A stretch of DNA of 64,000 nt from Brevundimonas naejangsanensis (GTDB lineage: Bacteria; Pseudomonadota; Alphaproteobacteria; Caulobacterales; Caulobacteraceae). The DNA lies in NCBI RefSeq assembly GCF_003627995.1, contig NZ_CP032707.1, forward strand, positions 917,501 to 981,500. Direction: 5' to 3'. The translations under genes and the position numbers were made by a program. Under the pieces are notes generated by a model. The model was not told the origin of the DNA. It did no database searches and saw nothing but the letters and a program-made list of their open reading frames with translations. Of this stretch, positions 28,427 through 37,053 are shown piece by piece; within the stretch, counting starts at the first letter, position 1; the number at the start of each line of letters is the position of its first letter.

Positions 28427-29328
28427 TCGGGCTTCCTGAACTTCAGCGTCATGCGGTCGCTTTCGCCGATCGCATCATATTTGGTCCGGTCGAACTCGGG
28501 ATTGGCCGGCTCGCCGAGCGGCGCCGTCAGGCGGCGCGGCGGCAGGGTCTCGACCCCGAAGGGGTGGTCCTTGGTGTCGGCGGGGTTGGCGTTGATCTCG
28601 GACGCCTCGACGAAGACGAAGCCGGCCTCCTCGGCCAGTTGCTTGACGAAAGCCTCCTGGACGTAGCCGTTGGCCGCCGCCGGGTCCTGGTCCTCGTCGG
28701 GCTGCAGCCGGTGTTGCTCGACCCCCAGAACGCCGCCCGGGCGCAGGGCGGCGAAGGCGTCGGCGAAAGCCTTCTCCGCGATGCCCGCCGCCATCCAGGC
28801 GTGGATGTAGCGCATGAACAGCACCATGTCGGCCGTGCCCGCCGGCGCCACCGGCGGCGAGCCGGGACCGAAGGCGGTGAATTGGACCGGGCCGTACAGC
28901 TTCTTGTCGGCCAGGATGCGGGCCTTCAGCGCATTGTTGATGGCCACCTGGGCCGGATCGGCGTGCGGCCCCTCGACGAAGCCCGCCAGATAGAGGGTCC
29001 CGCCGCCCCTGTTCAGATAGGGCGCCAGGATCTCGGCGTACCAGCCGCTGCCGGGCCAGAAGTCGACCACGGTCATCCTGGGCTGCAGGCCGAGGAAACG
29101 CAGGGTCTCGACCGGATGGCGCCAGGCGTCGCGCGCCTTGTCGTCGGCGGTGCGCCAGGCCCCGGCCACGGCCCATTCCAGCGACCCCTCGGGCGGGCCC
29201 TTGGGGGCCTCCGGCTCGGCGGGGGCCGCCTTGTCCTTCCGGCGGCCGCAGGCGGACAGGCCCAGACCCGAGACGCCCAGGGCGGCCGCGCCCATCAGGA
29301 CGGAACGTCGGCTCGATCGTTCTGTCAT
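28423..29328 (-). CDS. Tat/lipoprotein-type exported methyltransferase-like protein
   Basis: The 301-residue protein begins MTERSSRRSVLMGAAALGV (twin Arg) and has a lipobox LSAC near residue 27, so it is probably a Tat-exported lipoprotein. The rest is a class I methyltransferase fold: LGLQPRMTVVDFWPGSGWYAE (motif I-like, with W-P-G instead of G-x-G-x-G start), DMVLFMRYIHAW and RPGGVLGVEQHRL. A close homologue lies next door. A SAM enzyme outside the cytoplasm lacks an obvious cofactor supply, so the true ligand may differ. Coupled to the hydrolase by a four-base overlap. Confidence 0.8.
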   Translation of the reverse strand: MTERSSRRSVLMGAAALGVSGLGLSACGRRKDKAAPAEPEAPKGPPEGSLEWAVAGAWRTADDKARDAWRHPVETLRFLGLQPRMTVVDFWPGSGWYAEILAPYLNRGGGTLYLAGFVEGPHADPAQVAINNALKARILADKKLYGPVQFTAFGPGSPPVAPAGTADMVLFMRYIHAWMAAGIAEKAFADAFAALRPGGVLGVEQHRLQPDEDQDPAAANGYVQEAFVKQLAEEAGFVFVEASEINANPADTKDHPFGVETLPPRRLTAPLGEPANPEFDRTKYDAIGESDRMTLKFRKPE

Positions 29329-29413
29329 GCGCGCATCCTTTCGCCAGCCGGCATCGTCCCTCCCGTCGGGGGCTTAAGGCGCTTCTGCGCCAGCGTCAAA
29401 ACCCGCGAGGCCA

Positions 29414-30217
29414 TCAGTCGGCGGTCTCCGGCTTGCGGAAGCGCAGGGTCATGCGGTCGCTCTCGCCGACGGCGTCCAGCGCGGCGCGTTCGGCGATCGT
29501 CAAGGCGCGGCCGTCGCGTTCCGAGGTGCGGTTGGGCTTGAGCGTCCACACGCCGAACGGGTGATCGCGGTCATCCTTGGGATTCGCGTTCAGTTCGCTG
29601 CGCGCCTCCAGTTCGAAGCCGGCGCGGCGGGCGGCGTGGATCAACCAGCTTTCGGGCACATAGCCGCTGGGCGCCGTCTCGGCGACGTTCAGCCCCTCGG
29701 CGCTGCGGTGCTGTTCGACAGCCAGCACGCCGCCGGGCTTCAACGCCTTGAAGAAGGCCGCCAGATAGGGCTCGACCCGGCCGTCGCGCGCCCAGTTGTG
29801 ATAGGCGCGGGCCGTCACCACCAGGTCCGCCGTCCCGTCCGCGACGCCCATGCCCTCCAGCGGTCGGCCGACTGGGACGTAGCGGCCGCCGGTCGCCGCC
29901 GCATAGGGCTCCAGGATGTTGCGCCACCAGCCGGTGCCGCCGGGCTCGACCTCCACCACCGTCAGGCCGGGCCGCAGGCCCCAGAAGGTCAGGGTCTCGA
30001 ACGGATGGCGGTCGCCGTCGCGGGCGCGGTCGGCCTGCGGCCGGGCGGTCGAGGCTACGGCGGCCTGCAGGGCCTCGTCCTCGGCGAAGACGGGCATCTC
30101 CATCGACAGGCCCTGGCGATGCGGCAGGGGCGCGGCGTCCGGCGGCGGCGTCTGGGCCAGGGCGGGGGAGGCGGCGAGCAGGGACGCCGCAGCGGCGGCG
30201 AGGACGAGGGATCGCAT
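29414..30217 (-). CDS. Exported methyltransferase-like protein, paralogue of the next gene
   Basis: The 267-residue protein has a Sec signal (MRSLVLAAAAASLLAASPALAQ, cut near residue 22). The body parallels the neighbouring protein: HPFETLTFWGLRPGLTVVEVEPGGTGWWR, DLVVTARAYHNW, LKPGGVLAVEQHRS and the C-terminal VGESDRMTLRFRKPE, which is nearly the same in both. This shows tandem duplication. Both are predicted periplasmic, one soluble and one lipid-anchored. Function unknown; the fold suggests SAM-dependent methyl transfer, but the location makes that uncertain. Confidence 0.8.
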   Translation of the reverse strand: MRSLVLAAAAASLLAASPALAQTPPPDAAPLPHRQGLSMEMPVFAEDEALQAAVASTARPQADRARDGDRHPFETLTFWGLRPGLTVVEVEPGGTGWWRNILEPYAAATGGRYVPVGRPLEGMGVADGTADLVVTARAYHNWARDGRVEPYLAAFFKALKPGGVLAVEQHRSAEGLNVAETAPSGYVPESWLIHAARRAGFELEARSELNANPKDDRDHPFGVWTLKPNRTSERDGRALTIAERAALDAVGESDRMTLRFRKPETAD

Positions 30218-30313
30218 GAAGGCTCCGGTCCTGAGACAAGGTGTAGGAAATGCATACGGCGCTTCGCGGCGACGGCAAGGCGCCGATGCGGCAAGCGACG
30301 ATTTCGCGCGCCC

Positions 30314-30339
30314 CTTGCGCCTGGAAAACGGCCCCCTAC
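30314..30339 (+). promoter_or_regulatory. Candidate heat-shock (sigma-32) promoter of the hsp20 gene
   Basis: CTTGCG (30314-30319), a 12-base spacer and CCCCCTAC (30332-30339) resemble the sigma-32 pattern CTTGAA/CCCCAT. This would give a leader of roughly 130 bases. Confidence 0.5.
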
Positions 30340-30404
30340 CTCTTCTTCGAGAGCGCCGATCCTGGGCTCTCCAGACCCGGCGGGGCCGAATGCGGGCCGT
30401 CAGG

Positions 30405-30478
30405 TTTGAAAACCTAACGCCGACCGGGGCTCAAATCGCCGGGCGGCTCAACCTTGCTGAACGTCAGAAGGATGACCC
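30405..30478 (+). promoter_or_regulatory. ROSE-like RNA thermometer in the hsp20 leader
   Basis: The last hairpin pairs CCTT (30452-30455) with AAGG (30468-30471) and CTGA (30457-30460) with TCAG (30464-30467). G30456 is bulged opposite the Shine-Dalgarno sequence AAGGA, and the left strand carries TTGCT. A bulged G in U(U/C)GCU pairing to the SD is the ROSE hallmark. A second hairpin AGGTTT-GA-AAACCT precedes it. Confidence 0.7.
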
Positions 30479-30958
30479 ATGCGTACCTATGATTTCTCGC
30501 CGCTGTACCGCTCCGCCGTCGGCTTCGACCGCCTGGCCCGTCAGCTGGAAAGCGCCGCGCGCTCCAGCCAGGAGAACGGCTGGCCTCCCTACAACATCGA
30601 AACGACGGGCGAGGACGCCTATCGCATCGAGATCGCCGTCGCCGGTTTCTCGGCCGATGAGCTGAACATCGAGGCGAAGGAGAACCTGCTGACCGTCACC
30701 GGCAAGAAGGCCGCCAACGACGACGGCGCCGCTCAGCGCACCTTCCTGCATCGCGGCCTGGCCGAGCGCGACTTCGAGCGCCGCTTCCAGCTGGCCGACT
30801 ATGTGGTGGTGAAGGGCGCGGCCCTGGCCAACGGCCTGCTGACCCTCGACCTCAAGCGCGAACTGCCCGAGGCCCTCAAGCCGCGCCGCATCGAGATCGC
30901 GGCCGGCCCGGCCCTTATCGAAGGCAAGGCCGAGCCCAGGGCCAAGAAGGCGGCCTGA
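30479..30958 (+). CDS. Small heat-shock protein, Hsp20/IbpA family
   Basis: The 159-residue protein has the alpha-crystallin domain at about residues 35-140: NGWPPYNIETTGEDAYRIEI, AGFSADELNIEAKENLLTVTG, GLAERDFERRFQLADYV and the conserved NGLLTLDLKRELPE. It holds unfolded proteins for refolding by DnaK. An intrinsic terminator follows. Its leader has a sigma-32-like promoter and a ROSE-type thermometer, so control by heat at both transcription and translation is likely. Confidence 0.93.
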   Translation: MRTYDFSPLYRSAVGFDRLARQLESAARSSQENGWPPYNIETTGEDAYRIEIAVAGFSADELNIEAKENLLTVTGKKAANDDGAAQRTFLHRGLAERDFERRFQLADYVVVKGAALANGLLTLDLKRELPEALKPRRIEIAAGPALIEGKAEPRAKKAA

Positions 30959-30983
30959 GGCTTTCAGCCTGACTGATCCCTCG

Positions 30984-31014
30984 AAGGGGGCGGCGTTCGC
31001 GTCGCCCCTTTTTT
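30984..31014 (+). terminator. Intrinsic terminator of hsp20 gene
   Basis: AAGGGGGCGGCG-TTCG-CGTCGCCCCTTTTTT follows the stop codon by about 25 bases. Confidence 0.88.
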
Positions 31015-31061
31015 CGTGCGCACTATGAATTCCGCTCATCCCCGCGGAAGAGAGGTTACGC

Positions 31062-32333
31062 CTAGGCGGCGTTCAGGTCCGCCGGGTCCAGGCCGCGCGC
31101 CCCGGCGATCTGGGCGCCGGTGAAGTCGGCCTGCTTGATCTGAGCGCCGTGCAGCAGGGCGCGGCTGAGATCGGCCTCGGCCAGTACGGCGCGGCGCAGG
31201 TCCGCGCCCGTCAGGTCCGCCCCGCGCAGGATCGCCCCCGTCAGGTCGACCGGAAGCAGCCGGTCCGCCGCCAGCATCAGCGGCCCCATCTGGGCCTCGC
31301 GCAGGTCCGCCCCGTTCAGCCGCGCCCGGGTCAGCCGCGCCCCGCGCAGGTCCGCCCGGCGCAGATTGGCCGAGCGCAGGTCCGCGCCTTCCAGCTGGGC
31401 CCCCTGCAGTTGCACCCCCTCCATGTCCAGGCCGTAGAAGACCGCCCCCTTGGCCGACAAGGCCGTCAGGTTCAGCCCGCGAATGGAGACCAGCGGGCGC
31501 AGGTCGACCCCGTCGAACACCGAGGGCCGCCCCTCGGCGCCGCCCGTCTCGCACCACTGGGCGTGCTCGCGCAGCATTTCGGCGGCGGGCATCTGGCTGA
31601 CCGGCTCGCCCGCCGGGCGGTTGTCGGTCAGGGCGCCTTCCATATTGGCCCCGTCGGTGCGCCACATGGTGGCCTTGACGCCCACCAGGATGGCGTCGGT
31701 CAGGTCGGCGCCCGACAGGTCCGCCCCCGACAGGTCCGCCCCGGCCAGGTCGGCCCCGCGGAAGCTGGCCTGCTTCAGATTGGCCCGGACCAGCTTGCAG
31801 TCCTTCATGATGGCGTCGGTGAAGTCGGCGGCCACGGCGATGACGCCGGTCAGGCGCGAGCGCTGCAGATTGGCCCCGGCCAGCACGGCGCCCTGGGCCT
31901 GGGTGTCCGCGCGCTTCCTGGCCTCGACGACGCGGAAACCCAGCTTGGAATCCTTGGCGGCGATGGTGCCTTCGCGCAGGTCGGCCTCGAACAGGTCGGC
32001 ACCCGACAGGTCCGCCCCGCGCAGACAGGCGCCGCGCAGGTCCGCCCGGCGCAGGCTGGCGTCGACCAGGGTCACATCCTGCATGTCCGCGCCGAAGAAG
32101 TTGGCGTTGTCCAGCTTGGCGCCCGTCAGGTCGCAGCCTATCAGGCTGGCGGCGGCGAAATCGGCGTCGGCCAGGTTGCGCCCGCGCAGGTTCAGGCCCG
32201 ACAGGTCCATCCAGGCGAAGACGGCCCGCGCCCCGCCGGGCCGCGCCTGCCACAGCCGGTCGTGCTTCAGGCAGACGGCGTCGACCTCTTCCTGGGTCAG
32301 CTTCCTGCGGACGGGGTCGGCGGCGTCGATCAT
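31062..32333 (-). CDS. Pentapeptide-repeat protein
   Basis: The 423-residue protein is made mostly of A(D/N)LXX repeats in two blocks (about residues 40-210 and 275-410), split by a non-repeat segment around AEMLREHAQWCETGGAEGRP. The blocks would fold as right-handed quadrilateral beta-helices. Some such proteins (Qnr, MfpA) mimic DNA and protect gyrase, but this one is twice their length and its role is unknown. Start MIDAADPVRRKLTQEE has GAGGG upstream; the frame extending further into ribD territory is not used. Confidence 0.88.
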   Translation of the reverse strand: MIDAADPVRRKLTQEEVDAVCLKHDRLWQARPGGARAVFAWMDLSGLNLRGRNLADADFAAASLIGCDLTGAKLDNANFFGADMQDVTLVDASLRRADLRGACLRGADLSGADLFEADLREGTIAAKDSKLGFRVVEARKRADTQAQGAVLAGANLQRSRLTGVIAVAADFTDAIMKDCKLVRANLKQASFRGADLAGADLSGADLSGADLTDAILVGVKATMWRTDGANMEGALTDNRPAGEPVSQMPAAEMLREHAQWCETGGAEGRPSVFDGVDLRPLVSIRGLNLTALSAKGAVFYGLDMEGVQLQGAQLEGADLRSANLRRADLRGARLTRARLNGADLREAQMGPLMLAADRLLPVDLTGAILRGADLTGADLRRAVLAEADLSRALLHGAQIKQADFTGAQIAGARGLDPADLNAA

Positions 32334-32392
32334 GCCCTCAACATGGCTTACGCCCCTTAAGGAAGCTTTGCGGAAACAAGGCGTTCCGAACG

Positions 32393-33022
32393 CTATTCGG
32401 TCAGCAGACCCTGGGCGCGCAGGGCCTGGGCCAACTCGCCTTCCTGGGTCCACAGCCGGGTGTAGCCGGCCTCGCCCAGACGGTTCAGCTCGGTCGTCAG
32501 GTCGGCGCGCGGCGAGGCCGCGAACCGGCCGTCGAAGCCTTCGCCGTCCAGGCTGACGCGGACCATGGGACGGCCCGTCTCGAGCCGGTGCAGGAACCCC
32601 TCGCACAGGACCGCCGCCTCCTCGGCCAGCAGGCCGGTCTCCACCGTCAGACCGGACTGGCGCAGCCGCTCCGTGCCCCGCCCCGAGGCGAAGGGCGACG
32701 GATCCAGCGCCGCGATCACCACCCGCTCGACCCCGGCCTCGGCCAGGAAATGGGCGCAGGACTTGCGCCCCGACGAGCGGGCGCCGCAGGGCTCCAGGGT
32801 GACGTAGGCGGTCGCCCCCTTCACGGCCTCGCCCGCCTCGGGCACGGCCTGTTCCTCGGCGTGGGGACGCCCGCCGGGGGCCGTCGCCGCCTCGGCCAGC
32901 AGGGCCCCGTCCTTGACCAGGACGCAGCCGACCGCCGGATTGGGCCAGGTGTCGCCCATGCGGGCCAGGGCCAGGTCGATGGCCCGCCGCATGAAGACGG
33001 CGTCGTCGCCCGCGCCGCTCAC
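32393..33022 (-). CDS. RibD-like deaminase with vestigial reductase domain
   Basis: The 209-residue protein starts [20 protein letters not shown] and carries the cytidine-deaminase-fold zinc site HAEEQAV (about residue 54) and [14 protein letters not shown] (about 77-90). It resembles the N-terminal deaminase of RibD in riboflavin synthesis. Complete RibD is about 360 residues with a C-terminal reductase; here only about 60 residues follow ([17 protein letters not shown]...). It may be a reduced or specialised paralogue, so a ribD symbol is not assigned. Its start overlaps gpmA by four bases. Confidence 0.8.
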   Translation of the reverse strand: MSGAGDDAVFMRRAIDLALARMGDTWPNPAVGCVLVKDGALLAEAATAPGGRPHAEEQAVPEAGEAVKGATAYVTLEPCGARSSGRKSCAHFLAEAGVERVVIAALDPSPFASGRGTERLRQSGLTVETGLLAEEAAVLCEGFLHRLETGRPMVRVSLDGEGFDGRFAASPRADLTTELNRLGEAGYTRLWTQEGELAQALRAQGLLTE

Positions 33023-33744
33023 GCGGCCGTTCCCGGCATCGCCGGCAGGGGCTGGGCCCGTCCCGCGTCCAGATAGCGGGCGGCCGTCGGCTTCAGCGCG
33101 GCGTCCAGGTCGATCTCCAGCGGATTGCCGGTCGGGATCTCGACGTCGACGATCTGGTCGTCCGGCACGGCGAACAGCAGCTTGACGATGGCCCGCAAGG
33201 AGTTGCCGTGGGCGGCGATCAGCACGTCCTCTCCGGCCTTCAGGCGCGGGGCGATCTCAGCGTCCCAATAGGGCTGCACCCGGTCCAGCGTGGTCTTCAG
33301 GCTCTCGGTGTCCGGGATCTCCTTGCCGGCGTAGCGAGGGTCGGCGCCGAAATCGAACTCCCCGCCCGGGGCCAGGGGCGGCGGCGGCACGTCATAGCTG
33401 CGGCGCCAGATCTTGACCTGATCCTCGCCGTGCTTGGCCGCGGTCTCCGCTTTGTCCAGCCCGGTCAGGCCGCCGTAGTGGCGCTCGTTCAGGCGCCAGT
33501 CCTCGATGACAGGCACGTCCTTCAGGCCCGCCGCGTCCAGGGCCAGGGCGCCGGTGCGCTTGGCCCGCGTCAGCACCGAGGTGAACATCACCGCCGGCTT
33601 GAAGCCGGCCTCGGCGATCAGCTCGCCGCCGCGCCGCGCCTGGGCCTCGCCCTCGGCCGTCAGGTCGACGTCGACCCAGCCGGTGAAGCGGTTCTCCAGG
33701 TTCCACTGGCTCTGGCCGTGGCGCAGCAGGATCAGGCGGGTCAT
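33019..33744 (-). CDS. gpmA: 2,3-bisphosphoglycerate-dependent phosphoglycerate mutase
   Basis: The 241-residue protein starts [23 protein letters not shown] holds the phosphohistidine, and [16 protein letters not shown] sequence ([14 protein letters not shown]) and [13 protein letters not shown] supply the other active residues. It interconverts 3- and 2-phosphoglycerate in glycolysis. The ATG at 33744 is favoured over one six codons upstream. Its last codons overlap the RibD-like gene. Confidence 0.95.
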   Translation of the reverse strand: MTRLILLRHGQSQWNLENRFTGWVDVDLTAEGEAQARRGGELIAEAGFKPAVMFTSVLTRAKRTGALALDAAGLKDVPVIEDWRLNERHYGGLTGLDKAETAAKHGEDQVKIWRRSYDVPPPPLAPGGEFDFGADPRYAGKEIPDTESLKTTLDRVQPYWDAEIAPRLKAGEDVLIAAHGNSLRAIVKLLFAVPDDQIVDVEIPTGNPLEIDLDAALKPTAARYLDAGRAQPLPAMPGTAA

Positions 33745-33950
33745 GAGGGTCTCCGGGAGCATCCGTATCTTCGCTTCTCGCTAGGCCCCCGACGCGGGGG
33801 CGGTCAAGGTTTCGCCGCGCGAGGAAATATCCGTCGCCCTCGGCATCAATAATGCGCACGGCGCGTTGTTGGCCTCTCGCAAGCGGGGCGGCTATACGAT
33901 GACGTCAAGCTGCGGCCCCGCGCCGTTTCGGACGCACTTCAGGAAGACCC

Positions 33951-35450
33951 ATGCAAAAGCCCCGCCAGGACATCCGCCCCAATACGGCGGAGTATGAGAC
34001 CCTGCCCCTGGTCAAGCCGACCGGCTTTCGCGAATACGACGCCCGCTGGATCCTGGAAAAAGAGATCAACCTGCTGGGCATCCAGGCCCTCGGCCTGGGC
34101 CTGGCCACCTATGTCCACGAGATCGGCGTGCGGCCCCGCATCGCCGTGGGCCACGACTTCCGCGCCTATTCCCTGTCGGTCAAGCAGGCGCTGATCCTGG
34201 GCCTGCTGGAAGGCGGCATGGAGGTGCTGGACATCGGCCTGGCGCTGTCGCCGATGGCCTATTACGCCCAGTTCGCCCTGGACTGCCCCTGCGTCGCCAT
34301 GGTCACCGCCAGCCACAACGAAAACGGCTGGACCGGCGTCAAGATGGGCGCCCAGGCGCCGCTGACCTTCGGCCCCGACGAGATGGGCCGCCTGAAGGAG
34401 ATCGTCCTGGACGGCCAGGGCGTGGCCCGCCCCGGCGGCAAGCTGGAGCGCGTCGAAGGCTTCCGCGACACCTACATCAAGGACGTGGCGTCCAAGGTGA
34501 AGCTGTCCCGCCCGCTGAAGGTCGTGGCCGCCTGCGGCAACGGCACGGCCGGCGCCTTCGCCCCCGAGGTGCTGCGTCTGATGGGCGCCGAGGTGATCGA
34601 GATGGACACCGACCTCGACTACACCTTCCCCAAATACAATCCGAACCCGGAAGACCACGCCATGCTGGTGCAGATGGCGGCCAAGGTGAAGGCGACCGGC
34701 GCCGACCTGGCCCTGGGCTTCGACGGCGACGGCGACCGCTGCGGCGTGGTCGACGACACGGGCGAGGAGATCTTCGCCGACAAGATCGGCCTGATGCTGG
34801 CGCGCGACCTGTCGGCCCTGCACCCCAATGCCACCTTCGTCGTCGATGTGAAGTCGACCGGCCTGTACAAGACCGACGAGGTGCTCAAGGCCAACGGCGC
34901 GACCACCGTCTATTGGAAGACCGGCCACTCCTACATCAAGCGCAAGACCGCCGAACTGGGGGCTCTGGCCGGGTTCGAGAAGTCGGGCCACTTCTTCCTA
35001 TCGGGCGATCTGGGCCACGGCTATGACGACGGCCTGGTGGCGGCGGGCGCCGTTCTGGCCATGCTGGACCGCAACCCCGGCAAGAGCCTCAGCGAACTGA
35101 AGACCGCCCTGCCCGACGCCTGGACTTCGCTGACCATGTCGCCGCACTGCGACGACGAGCTGAAGTATGACGTGCTGGCCAAGATCGTGAAGGAGTACGA
35201 GGACCTGGCGGCCTCCGGCGGCGAAATTCTCGGCCGCAAGATCGTCGAGGCCATCACCGTCAACGGCGTGCGCGTCCACCTCGAGGACGGCTCCTGGGTG
35301 CTGGTCCGCGCCTCCTCCAACAAGCCGGAACTGGTCGTGGTGGTCGAGAGCATGCGCTCCGCCGACGACATGCGCGACCTGTTCCGCAAGGAGATCAAGC
35401 CGCGCCTGGCCGCCCACCCGGAAATCGGCGCCTTCAACCAGGAAATCTGA
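33951..35450 (+). CDS. Phosphomannomutase/phosphoglucomutase
   Basis: The 499-residue alpha-D-phosphohexomutase has all four family motifs: phosphoserine loop TASHNENGWTG (Ser near residue 121), metal site GFDGDGDRCG (about 257), the sugar-binding GFEKSGHFF (about 341) and the phosphate-binding RASSNKPEL near 460. Relatives such as ManB/AlgC supply mannose-1-P or glucose-1-P for surface polysaccharides. Longer than GlmM at 38.4 kb and clearly a different enzyme. It starts MQKPRQDIRPN after AGGAAG. Confidence 0.9.
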   Translation: MQKPRQDIRPNTAEYETLPLVKPTGFREYDARWILEKEINLLGIQALGLGLATYVHEIGVRPRIAVGHDFRAYSLSVKQALILGLLEGGMEVLDIGLALSPMAYYAQFALDCPCVAMVTASHNENGWTGVKMGAQAPLTFGPDEMGRLKEIVLDGQGVARPGGKLERVEGFRDTYIKDVASKVKLSRPLKVVAACGNGTAGAFAPEVLRLMGAEVIEMDTDLDYTFPKYNPNPEDHAMLVQMAAKVKATGADLALGFDGDGDRCGVVDDTGEEIFADKIGLMLARDLSALHPNATFVVDVKSTGLYKTDEVLKANGATTVYWKTGHSYIKRKTAELGALAGFEKSGHFFLSGDLGHGYDDGLVAAGAVLAMLDRNPGKSLSELKTALPDAWTSLTMSPHCDDELKYDVLAKIVKEYEDLAASGGEILGRKIVEAITVNGVRVHLEDGSWVLVRASSNKPELVVVVESMRSADDMRDLFRKEIKPRLAAHPEIGAFNQEI

Positions 35451-35462
35451 CGCCGCTTTCTC

Positions 35463-35581
35463 CTCCCCACATTGTGGGGAGGGGGACCGCGAAGCGGTGA
35501 AAGGGCTTGCGACGGCAAACCACAGAGCCCCTCCGTCACGGCCGCTTCCGCGCCCGCGCCACCTCCCCACATTGTGGGGAG
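35463..35581. repeat. Two CTCCCCACATTGTGGGGAG palindromes
   Basis: Identical 19-base palindromes at 35463-35481 and 35563-35581 with outward sequences that mirror each other form a 120-base inverted pair between two co-directional genes. Confidence 0.85.
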
Positions 35582-35623
35582 GAGAAGATTGACCTTCCTG
35601 CCCGCCTCTGGCGTCTTCCCCCC

Positions 35624-36934
35624 ATGCACGACATCGCCGCCGTCCTCCCCGTGGTCATCGTCGGCGGCGGGTTTTCCGGCGCCATGCTGGCCGCGCGCCT
35701 GGCCGAGCGGGGCCAGGCCTCGGTCCTGATCGAGCGCGGCGAACAGGTCGGCCTCGGCGTCGCCTACGCCGCCGACCTGGACGAGCACCGCCTCAACGTC
35801 CGCGCCGAACGCATGAGCGCTCGACCCGACCAGCCCGCCGACTTCGTCAACTGGCTGACGGCCTGCGCCCCCGCCTTCGCCGACCCGAACGGCTTCGCCC
35901 CGCGCCGCCTCTACGGCCTCTATGTCCAGGCCCGCCTGATGGAGGCGGAAACCGCCCATCCCGGCCGGATCCGGCGCGTGAGGGGCGAAGCCGTGCGCCT
36001 GGACGGCCAGGCGGTCATCCTGGCCGACGGCGTCCGCGTCGCGGGGCGCGCCGTGGTCCTGGCCACCGGCAATCCGGCCCCGCGCCCCGTCGCGCCGGGC
36101 GAAGGCCCGCGCCGCATCGCCGATCCGTGGGCGCGCGGCGCCCTGGCCGCCGTCGGGGCCGACGACGCCGTCCTGATCCTCGGCACGGGCCTGACCATGG
36201 TCGACGTGGTTCTGGCGCTGCAGGCGCAGGGCTGGCGCGGCCGGGCGACGGCGATGTCGCGGCGCGGCCTGACGCCCCGCGCCCACCGCGCGCATCACGA
36301 TGCGCCAGTCGAACTGCCGCCCGAGGCCCTGACCGGGCCCCTGTCGAACCGCCTCGCCTCGGCCCGACGCCTGGCGCGCGAGCACGGCTGGCGAGGTGTC
36401 ATGGAGGGCTACCGCCCCATCACCGCCGAGCTTTGGAGCGCCGCGACGACGACCGAGCGCGCCCGCTTCCTGCGCCATCTGCGGCCGTGGTGGGACGTGC
36501 ATCGCCACCGCATTGCTCCCGAGATCGCCGCGGCCCTGGACGCCCTGATCGCGGCGGGCCGCCTGAGCGTCGTCGCCGGGCGCGTGCAGGCGATCCAGAC
36601 GGATGACCAAGGCGCCACCCTGACTCTGCGCGCCCATGCGGGCGATGTTCAGCGCCTAGTCGCCGACTGGCTGATCGACTGCACCGGCCCCGGCCATGAC
36701 GCCGCCCGCGCGCCCCTGACCGCCGCCCTGATCGCCGAGGGCCGCGCCCGCATCGACCCCGTCGGCCTCGGCCTCGACCTCGACGCCGAAGGGCGCGTGA
36801 TCCACGCCGACGGGACCGCCGACCCCGGCCTGTTCGCGTTGGGACCGCCCGCCCGCGCCGCCTTCTGGGAGACCATCGCCGTGCCGGACATCCGCCAGCG
36901 CATCGAGGCCCTGGTCCGCGTCCTGACGGCCTGA
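35624..36934 (+). CDS. FAD/NAD(P)-binding protein (HipA-independent, NAD_binding_9 type)
   Basis: The 436-residue protein has an N-terminal dinucleotide fold VVIVGGGFSGAMLAARLAE (about residue 10) and a second GTGLTMVDVVLAL near 188, as in FAD-dependent pyridine-nucleotide oxidoreductases of the PF13454 type. It has RLNVRAERMSARPDQPADFVNW, typical of that family. The electron donor and substrate are unknown. Start MHDIAAVLPVVIVG; the frame extending upstream enters the palindrome repeat. The C-terminus TVRVLTA-like end (RIEALVRVLTA) is complete. Confidence 0.8.
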   Translation: MHDIAAVLPVVIVGGGFSGAMLAARLAERGQASVLIERGEQVGLGVAYAADLDEHRLNVRAERMSARPDQPADFVNWLTACAPAFADPNGFAPRRLYGLYVQARLMEAETAHPGRIRRVRGEAVRLDGQAVILADGVRVAGRAVVLATGNPAPRPVAPGEGPRRIADPWARGALAAVGADDAVLILGTGLTMVDVVLALQAQGWRGRATAMSRRGLTPRAHRAHHDAPVELPPEALTGPLSNRLASARRLAREHGWRGVMEGYRPITAELWSAATTTERARFLRHLRPWWDVHRHRIAPEIAAALDALIAAGRLSVVAGRVQAIQTDDQGATLTLRAHAGDVQRLVADWLIDCTGPGHDAARAPLTAALIAEGRARIDPVGLGLDLDAEGRVIHADGTADPGLFALGPPARAAFWETIAVPDIRQRIEALVRVLTA

Positions 36935-37053
36935 CCCAGGCGACGCCTCGGCGGTCGAAACTTCCAACAAGCGGCGCCTTGCTCTGCGCGACTTAGCGTC
37001 TGGCGGGCCTTTTCCGGGTCGGCTATCACCGGCGCAGGAGAGGAAACATAATA

